Positions 21,795-26,050 of a stretch of DNA of 26,050 nt are shown one piece after another. The stretch covers positions 1 to 26,050 of the IMG/VR virus record IMGVR_UViG_3300046011_003628. One strand, written 5' to 3'. A model generated the notes under the pieces. It worked only from the letters and a program-made list of their open reading frames with translations. It made no database searches and was not told where the DNA came from. The number at the start of each line of letters is the position of its first letter. The stretch's first letter is position 1. Made by a program: the position numbers and the translations under genes. Source of the stretch: a virus.

Positions 21795-21952
21795 GATGCC
21801 TCCCCGTACAAGTAAGTTGATTCAACGACCCACCCGCTGGTGAGTGACCCGTCGCGCTCAAATTGGCGAGCGGCAGATTCGGCGGCGACAACCGATGGGT
21901 AAACCCCGTAAACATCGCTGCCGGACAACAAAACATAGACTCTTTTCTTCAT
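21791..21952 (-). CDS. 53-aa small protein
   Basis: The start at ATG 21952 has AGGGGAG close upstream, and an earlier in-frame ATG (21991) lies inside the upstream gene. The product MKKRVYVLLSGSDVYGVYPS continues with VVAAESAARQFERDGS and a short beta end, which looks like a small alpha/beta fold common in phage genomes. Its stop overlaps the next ATG. No function is known. Confidence 0.6.
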   Translation of the reverse strand: MKKRVYVLLSGSDVYGVYPSVVAAESAARQFERDGSLTSGWVVESTYLYGEAS

Positions 21953-22221
21953 GATCTCCCCTCGCAGGTCTGCATCGATTCGGCCAGGCATAGCATCGCG
22001 TCTGTAATATCTCGGTCGCTGGTTCGGTCAAATGGACTCCACCAGACAACCCCCAGAGCATCTACGACCCCTTCTAATTCATCGCACGTACACTTCAGCA
22101 AATAATCGAACGCAGCCGAAGCGGTAAACTCTTCATGGTTCCAATGGCTAACGAAATGCTCAAAGGCAAGCGCCTTCCATTTCGGTTTGATGGTGTCCAG
22201 CATATAAAGCGTTTCGTTCAT
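21949..22221 (-). CDS. Hypothetical phage protein (90 aa)
   Basis: The start at ATG 22221 follows AGGGG. The protein is helical (MNETLYMLDTIKPKWKALAF, then FVSHWNHEEFTASAAFDYLL) with two close cysteines (KCTCDE). An earlier in-frame ATG (22263) would cover the 27-aa gene and has no good ribosome site. Its stop overlaps the next start (ATGA). No domain is recognised. Confidence 0.55.
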   Translation of the reverse strand: MNETLYMLDTIKPKWKALAFEHFVSHWNHEEFTASAAFDYLLKCTCDELEGVVDALGVVWWSPFDRTSDRDITDAMLCLAESMQTCEGRS

Positions 22222-22223
22222 GA

Positions 22224-22307
22224 TCAGACCCCTAATATATTTAGATAAATCAACCCGGCGCATATCGTCAGGACGATGAAATAGAAGATAAAAATAATTT
22301 GGCCCAT
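22224..22307 (-). CDS. 27-aa single-pass membrane microprotein
   Basis: AGGAGGAAACC directly before the ATG is the best ribosome site of the leftward operon. The product is almost only a transmembrane helix (MGQIIFIFYFIVLTICAGLI, then YLNILGV). It fits exactly between two genes, ending three bases before the next ATG. Such microproteins occur in phages as regulators of membrane complexes; the role here is unknown. Confidence 0.55.
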   Translation of the reverse strand: MGQIIFIFYFIVLTICAGLIYLNILGV

Positions 22308-22316
22308 GGTTTCCTC

Positions 22317-22553
22317 CTAGTAGGGCGGCAGGGTCTCATAGCCCTTATGGGAGACGAGGAACAGGGCACCCGGAGCGTTGCCCTCACAATCAGCGGACGG
22401 GATAACCTGCGACCCGTCGTCGAGTTCCAGCACCAGGGCTCTACAGTCCCAGGCTAGATCGTTTTTCTCTCGTTCGGTCATGTATCGCACGCCCGTTATG
22501 CGTCGGCCCAGGAGCCGATCTGATGCCAGCGTTGCCCATTGCGTTATGTTCAT
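22317..22553 (-). CDS. Small conserved phage protein (78 aa)
   Basis: It starts at ATG 22553. MNITQWATLASDRLLGRRIT is followed by VRYMTEREKNDLAWDCRALV and LELDDGSQVIPSADCEGNAP, a recurrent short phage family with a beta-rich C-terminus. AGGA lies upstream at a loose spacing. Its function is not known to me. Confidence 0.65.
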   Translation of the reverse strand: MNITQWATLASDRLLGRRITGVRYMTEREKNDLAWDCRALVLELDDGSQVIPSADCEGNAPGALFLVSHKGYETLPPY

Positions 22554-22555
22554 TG

Positions 22556-22963
22556 TCAATCGTCCTTTGTGTTGATGGTGTGGGTGCCGAATCGTAAAAC
22601 CCCATTGCTGCAAGAACACTCGGTGTCTGTCTTAAACTCCACCAGGGTCGCCCCAAAGGGATGGCCATCGGTCAGTTCCACAGGCGTCAGGCCGATTAAT
22701 CCCGCGTCGACCGGGAAAGAATTCCCGGCTTGGTCACGGTACACCCCGTCCCCGTAAGCCGTTCTAAAGCCTAATACTTGGTACTTCTGGCCGTTTTTCT
22801 TCACGGTCCCGACCGGCAGATCGAATACCGCGCAAGAATCCAAAAGCGCGTCCCACAATTCGCTGTCCACGGCATAGCAGGGATCACAGAGCCAATACTT
22901 GCCCGCGGGTACTTCCACGGTGAAATCGGCGGCAATGGTGTACATGTAGTTTGTTTTGCTCAT
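22556..22963 (-). CDS. Conserved phage protein with WLCDPCY motif (135 aa)
   Basis: VPAGKYWLCDPCYAVDSELW is the hallmark of a widespread phage family in which a GDPCY-like loop follows a beta strand. YGDGVYRDQAGNSFPVDAGL further on is also typical. The protein is beta-rich with several cysteines (two in the motif, two in ECSCS). GGAGG lies upstream of ATG 22963, and the ATG overlaps the stop of the upstream gene. No function is known to me. Confidence 0.68.
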   Translation of the reverse strand: MSKTNYMYTIAADFTVEVPAGKYWLCDPCYAVDSELWDALLDSCAVFDLPVGTVKKNGQKYQVLGFRTAYGDGVYRDQAGNSFPVDAGLIGLTPVELTDGHPFGATLVEFKTDTECSCSNGVLRFGTHTINTKDD

Positions 22964-23232
22964 GACCGAACCTCCGCGCGATAGGACGGCAGCGACCGAA
23001 CGAAGGAATCAGAGCGGGGCTCGTTAACCTCTAGGGTTTTAAACTCACGGCCGGCGGCGCCCATTGCACGGGTAAACCTGAAAAGGTCGGAGTCCTCCTC
23101 TAGGAAAACGGTCTCCAGCCGTTGGCGCGAGCATCCGCTGATTTCGTCGGCGATGCCTAGTTCGTGCAGTAGTTCGCGCGGCACGGCCAGCCAGCCATGG
23201 CCAGGGTCAGAATAAAAAGTAAAAGTCTGCAT
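22960..23232 (-). CDS. Conserved phage protein with FYSDPGHGWLAVPR motif (90 aa)
   Basis: FYSDPGHGWLAVPRELLHEL near the N-terminus, followed by LEEDSDLFRFTRAMG, marks a common small phage family. GAGGAG upstream supports ATG 23232. Its stop overlaps the next gene (ATGA). Its cellular role is unknown. Confidence 0.68.
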   Translation of the reverse strand: MQTFTFYSDPGHGWLAVPRELLHELGIADEISGCSRQRLETVFLEEDSDLFRFTRAMGAAGREFKTLEVNEPRSDSFVRSLPSYRAEVRS

Positions 23233-23235
23233 GGT

Positions 23236-23571
23236 CTACTCCTCAGGGTTAAAAAATCGGTCTAGTTCGTCCCACTCCACCGGGCGCCCGTCTTGGCCTA
23301 GCACTCTCCAATCGACGGTTGTCCATGGTTCCTCGTCCGTATAATCCAGCGTGCCCGCGGTCGTTGGCGTCTCGATCATTCGATAAAAGATGGTTTGCGT
23401 TGCGTGGTTACATTCCAGCCAGGCATCGAGAGCCCATTTTTGGCCAGGGAATAGACACGGGCCGTCGAACCATTCCGAGCCCCGAGTGAAAGCGTTTTCC
23501 TTGCGTCGAATCGGCGTCAATAGTTTCCCCATGGGGGCGGACACTTCTAATATATAGGGTGTTTCGTACAT
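23236..23571 (-). CDS. Hypothetical protein (111 aa)
   Basis: AGGAGATC lies upstream of ATG 23571. The protein has ETPYILEVSAPMGKLLTPIR at the N-terminus and an acidic, Trp-rich C-terminus (DEEPWTTVDWRVLGQDGRPV). No domain is recognised. It sits three bases upstream of the next gene in the leftward operon. Confidence 0.55.
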   Translation of the reverse strand: MYETPYILEVSAPMGKLLTPIRRKENAFTRGSEWFDGPCLFPGQKWALDAWLECNHATQTIFYRMIETPTTAGTLDYTDEEPWTTVDWRVLGQDGRPVEWDELDRFFNPEE

Positions 23572-23588
23572 GCTATATGATCTCCTGG

Positions 23589-24281
23589 TTAAATTTCGGC
23601 GCCTAAATCCCCGGCGATATGGTGCCGCAGTAGACTGCCCGGGGGGAGCGAGCGGGCAAAGTTTCGCACGGTCTCCGCGTCATTGGGTGCCCCGGTTTTC
23701 CGGGTTCCGTGCCAGGCAATGGCCACCTTCCCGCCATCGCCATAGCATCCGCCCGGCGTGTCATAACCCACCTTCTTCGCTCCGGGCCCATGCGCTACAA
23801 AAACAATCACATAATCCCGCTCGGGTCGGGCGCATAGCGGGCGCCCGTTCCCGCATTGCATGCAAGTGAAGTTGTCGGACAGTTCGGCAGGGCACCGAAT
23901 AAAGCGCGTGCCCCGATAGGAAACCCCCTTCCACTCTGTACCCGTGGGAGCGGCCACTACGGCAGGGCGTCCGCTCTCCAGGGCATCGACCGCGGCGTCC
24001 ATGGTATCGCACGATACATTAACTACAGTTTTGCCAGGCGTGGGGCGTGGCAATTTGTCGGCGGGAAAGTGTGAATATGTCCAGGCTTGCCCGCGTGGGG
24101 GCACGGCGTCCAGGAGTGCGGCCAAGTATTCGGCGTCGATGGTTTCCGTTCCCGTCTCGGGTGCTGGGTGTAACCCGCAAGTCTTGGGGCATGTTCCGTA
24201 TGTGCTACGGTGCCCTGCGCGGTATGTTGTGGCAATCGGGCCGGTCTTTGAGTTTTGGGATATGCGGACGGTTTTTAGCAT
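23589..24281 (-). CDS. Cys-rich conserved phage protein (230 aa)
   Basis: The N-terminus SQNSKTGPIATTYRAGHRST followed by YGTCPKTCGLHP opens a phage family with a cysteine cluster. A second cluster, FTCMQCGNGRPLCARPERDY, lies in the C-terminal half, followed by VIVFVAHGPGAKKVGY. The spacing suggests a metal-binding fold. VNVSCDTMDAAVDALESGRP in the middle is alpha/beta-like. GGAGAG before ATG 24281 sets the start. I have seen this layout in phages near small accessory genes, but no activity is known to me. It is the longest gene of the leftward operon and so may hold its main enzyme. Confidence 0.65.
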   Translation of the reverse strand: MLKTVRISQNSKTGPIATTYRAGHRSTYGTCPKTCGLHPAPETGTETIDAEYLAALLDAVPPRGQAWTYSHFPADKLPRPTPGKTVVNVSCDTMDAAVDALESGRPAVVAAPTGTEWKGVSYRGTRFIRCPAELSDNFTCMQCGNGRPLCARPERDYVIVFVAHGPGAKKVGYDTPGGCYGDGGKVAIAWHGTRKTGAPNDAETVRNFARSLPPGSLLRHHIAGDLGAEI

Positions 24282-24320
24282 AAGACTCTCCAGAAAAGCC
24301 CGGTTTCCCGGGCGTGTGGT

Positions 24321-24680
24321 TTATACGGTGACGGTTCCCCAGCCGCGCGGCACGGTGTCGTAGCCGTTGGCGGCTAAATAGTTGCGGGCGTCCTCGTCCC
24401 AATGCGCGGGCATGTTCCCTTCGATTTCATACGCGGCGCGTGTTTCGGTTTCGTCTTCGTCGTTGTAACAAATGGCCACGGTGTAATAGGTGCCGAAATC
24501 GTGCGCGTGGCGGCGGGTCGTAAAGTAGACTCCCGCGTCAATCGCCTGGGGGAAAGTTCGCTCTAGTTGATCGATATACGCGCGGCATTCAAGGCGTGCG
24601 CGTTTTGCGTAGTCGTCGGCGCCCACGGCGGCGCATGGTTCGTCGGTGGGGGTTGAGTCAAGTTCAAAATAATCTCGCAT
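24321..24680 (-). CDS. Conserved phage protein (119 aa)
   Basis: AGGAGAAAACC precedes ATG 24680. The sequence (DYFELDSTPTDEPCAAVGAD, then YAKRARLECRAYIDQLERTF and AHDFGTYYTVAICYND) matches a small phage family with a helical N-terminus and a beta-sheet C-terminus. Its function is unknown. Confidence 0.65.
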   Translation of the reverse strand: MRDYFELDSTPTDEPCAAVGADDYAKRARLECRAYIDQLERTFPQAIDAGVYFTTRRHAHDFGTYYTVAICYNDEDETETRAAYEIEGNMPAHWDEDARNYLAANGYDTVPRGWGTVTV

Positions 24681-24697
24681 GGTTTTCTCCTGGGGGT

Positions 24698-24901
24698 TTA
24701 ATAATTGGCATCGGCCATATTGAAGGCGGCGCTAAACTCTAGGCCGCGCACGATTGAGGCGTGTTCGCTCTCGGCGTGGTATGCCTTTTTAGTGGCCGGG
24801 AAGTAGGCTATACGGTCGCCAATGCCGATTGCCTTGCCCGTCTCGGGGCAAACGCTATTGAAGCGGGCGGCGGTAAAGTAGGGCGGTCTGCGGTATTTCA
24901 T
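24698..24901 (-). CDS. Small phage protein (67 aa)
   Basis: AGGAGAGTAAACC precedes ATG 24901. SVCPETGKAIGIGDRIAYFP followed by AYHAES is the pattern of a short phage protein with a beta-barrel-like core, seen in many genomes. Its function is unknown. Confidence 0.62.
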   Translation of the reverse strand: MKYRRPPYFTAARFNSVCPETGKAIGIGDRIAYFPATKKAYHAESEHASIVRGLEFSAAFNMADANY

Positions 24902-24905
24902 TGGT

Positions 24906-25199
24906 TTACTCTCCTAAAAAATATTGTTCTGCCGCTTTTTTTGCGGCATCAAGTGACGCGTAAGCTTTTTCGATGGTGTTCGCAAGACCAGAGCGCCCAG
25001 GCTGATATACGCGCAAAATCCACTTGCGAACGCGTTTTTCGCTAGTCCATCGGCTGACCCATCGGTTTTCTTCGTAGGCAATCCAGGCGAACGATTCTTT
25101 GGAATGGCAAACGCTCTCCCATGCGGTCGCGTCTGGCTTATAGCCTAAAGCGCTGACCGCGGCGCTTAGTTGGCAAGTAGGGCTAAGGAATATATGCAC
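24906..25199 (-). CDS. Hypothetical protein (97 aa), GTG start
   Basis: It starts at GTG 25199 with AGGAGAG eight bases upstream. The N-terminus is LSPTCQLSAAVSALGYKPD; the middle is Trp-rich (EENRWVSRWTSEKRVRKWIL); the C-terminus is a helix (DAAKKAAEQYFLGE). No domain is recognised. Confidence 0.55.
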   Translation of the reverse strand: MHIFLSPTCQLSAAVSALGYKPDATAWESVCHSKESFAWIAYEENRWVSRWTSEKRVRKWILRVYQPGRSGLANTIEKAYASLDAAKKAAEQYFLGE

Positions 25200-25211
25200 G
25201 AGGGCGCTCTC

Positions 25212-25355
25212 CTATTTGTGAAGGGATAAAAGGGCAAAGAAAAACACGGTTGCAATGGTGAATCCTGCGACTGCACGCAAGGCAAACGGGCTAAAGTCTC
25301 CAGCCAGGGCAAAGGCGGCAATGCAGGCGATCAGTAGATAGAAGGCGGTTTTCAT
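25212..25355 (-). CDS. 47-aa two-helix membrane protein
   Basis: ATG 25355 opens the leftward operon. The product MKTAFYLLIACIAAFALAGD has a first hydrophobic helix or signal-like segment, and GFTIATVFFFALLSLH forms a second. GGAGAG lies upstream, with a long spacing. It may be a small membrane regulator; a holin role cannot be shown from this. Base composition fits coding sequence. Confidence 0.6.
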   Translation of the reverse strand: MKTAFYLLIACIAAFALAGDFSPFALRAVAGFTIATVFFFALLSLHK

Positions 25356-25545
25356 ATTGGTGATGCTCTCCGTTGTTTTGTGTCGGTGTTGCTATGATAT
25401 TGCAAGTCAAGCCCTAGTTCCCAGGTCGGTGCCATGATATTTTGCAATCGGTTGCGGTAATTGATAGGATTCGGCTATTCCCTATTTGTACCCGGGTGCG
25501 GCGGTGGTCGCGCGGGGTGTTTAGCCCGAAGGGCGGAAGGCTGAA
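25356..25545. promoter_or_regulatory. Divergent control region with a repeated TTGCAA-TATCAT element
   Basis: This 190-bp region separates the leftward operon from the terminase gene. Two similar elements lie 40 bp apart: 25391-25405 and 25431-25447 (minus-strand reading TTGCAA-TATCATAGC and TTGCAAAA-TATCATGGC). They could be promoter cores or operator copies for the leftward operon. On the + strand a weak pair, TTGCGG near 25451 and TATTCC about 18 bp on, may serve the terminase gene. Confidence 0.45.
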
Positions 25546-26050
25546 ATGAAACTCTCTCGCAAGTCTATTAAGGAAGCATTGGAGAATGTACCTATCGATG
25601 TCGTCCTACTGGGTTCGGCTGGTGCTACCGGTGAAATCAAGCTATCCGCGAAGGACAGAGAATTCGCCAGGGCTATTGCCATGGGGGAGAGTAAGGCCGG
25701 GGCATACCGTAAGAGCAGGCCAGGGAGCAAAGCAAAGCCGGAGACTCAGAGCAGAAGGGGCCAGGCACTAATGAAGCGGGACGCGGTGCAGGCGCAGGCG
25801 GAAGCGTTTAAGGCGGCTATTGAGGCGCAGAAGTATCAAACCCCTGCACACTTGCGTGCCCTAGTCATCCACCAGCTGACCCAGGCGGCGCTCAATGAGG
25901 ACTTCCCACCGGCCACGCGCGTCCAAGCATTAAAGGCTTTGGGGCAAGTGACTGAGGTCGCGGCATTCACTGAGAGACGAGAGATTGTGAAAGTTACAGA
26001 CGCGGCAGACGCCAAGGAGAAACTACTCGCTACGCTCAGGCTCGCCATCT
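25546..26050 (+). CDS. Terminase small subunit, 3' partial
   Basis: The frame is open to the right edge (168 codons). FARAIAMGESKAGAYRKSRP resembles the N-terminal HTH of terminase small subunits that recognise packaging sites. KRDAVQAQAEAFKAAIEAQK and the helical ALVIHQLTQAALNEDFPPAT follow, and the last part (EIVKVTDAADAKEKLLATLR) matches the usual end of the family, which contacts the large subunit. The ribosome site is modest (GGAAGG before GAAATG). It likely begins the packaging and head gene block to the right. Confidence 0.78.
   Translation, partial: MKLSRKSIKEALENVPIDVVLLGSAGATGEIKLSAKDREFARAIAMGESKAGAYRKSRPGSKAKPETQSRRGQALMKRDAVQAQAEAFKAAIEAQKYQTPAHLRALVIHQLTQAALNEDFPPATRVQALKALGQVTEVAAFTERREIVKVTDAADAKEKLLATLRLAI

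Overview
The window is a stretch of a double-stranded DNA tailed bacteriophage genome, or of a closely related prophage. The evidence is the gene set: a giant internal virion-type polyvalent protein, a RuvC-like resolvase, a recombination module (PD-(D/E)XK nuclease, ERF annealing protein, SSB-like protein), an SF2 helicase next to a Toprim primase, a long run of tiny overlapping genes of phage type, and the start of a terminase small subunit. Shine-Dalgarno sites are strong, many genes overlap by ATGA, and there are no introns. A Rap1a/Tai-like secreted protein and the general gene style suggest a Gram-negative, probably proteobacterial, host; this is inference. I saw no tRNA, rRNA, CRISPR array, integrase or insertion sequence.

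Layout. Positions 1-7526 (+) hold the 3' part of one enormous gene, open at its 5' end. A RuvC-like gene (7517-7969, -) converges on it. An intergenic region at 7970-8137 carries four copies of a palindrome (TGTAACA, 1-3 bases, TGTTACA) and a sigma70-like promoter, and separates ruvC from a rightward recombination operon (8138-13146). That operon encodes a RecB/Cas4-like nuclease, a 50-aa protein, ERF, an SSB-like protein, an inserted HNH gene, two unknowns, a methyltransferase and two further proteins of unknown function. A striking 640-bp noncoding tract follows (13147-13786) with GG about every 5 bp on the + strand. Next comes a rightward string of small genes (13787-16527), starting with a secreted Rap1a-like protein and ending in a DUF1364-like HNH nuclease and a clear intrinsic terminator (16588-16626).

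Positions 16627-17280 are noncoding but highly structured: a 9-bp-closed multi-hairpin element, a promoter followed by a likely ~135-nt small RNA with its own terminator, and three more copies of the TGTAACA palindrome. The third rightward operon (17281-21443) encodes a PAPS-reductase-like PP-loop protein and a ParB-like HTH protein (an IbrA/IbrB-like pair), a 51-aa protein, a helicase and a primase. From 25355 back to 21382 everything is on the minus strand: about a dozen short, often overlapping genes including three tiny membrane proteins, ending in a sigma70-region-4-like protein that overlaps the primase 3' end. A divergent control region (25356-25545) separates these from the terminase small subunit gene, which runs off the right edge.

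How the parts fit together: the 8138 operon supplies recombination functions and the 17281 operon supplies replication functions. Both are preceded by the same palindrome, so a common regulator is likely (inference). The most unusual objects are the GG-pentamer tract with its two upstream unknown proteins, the palindrome family, and the structured RNA region at 16640-17130.
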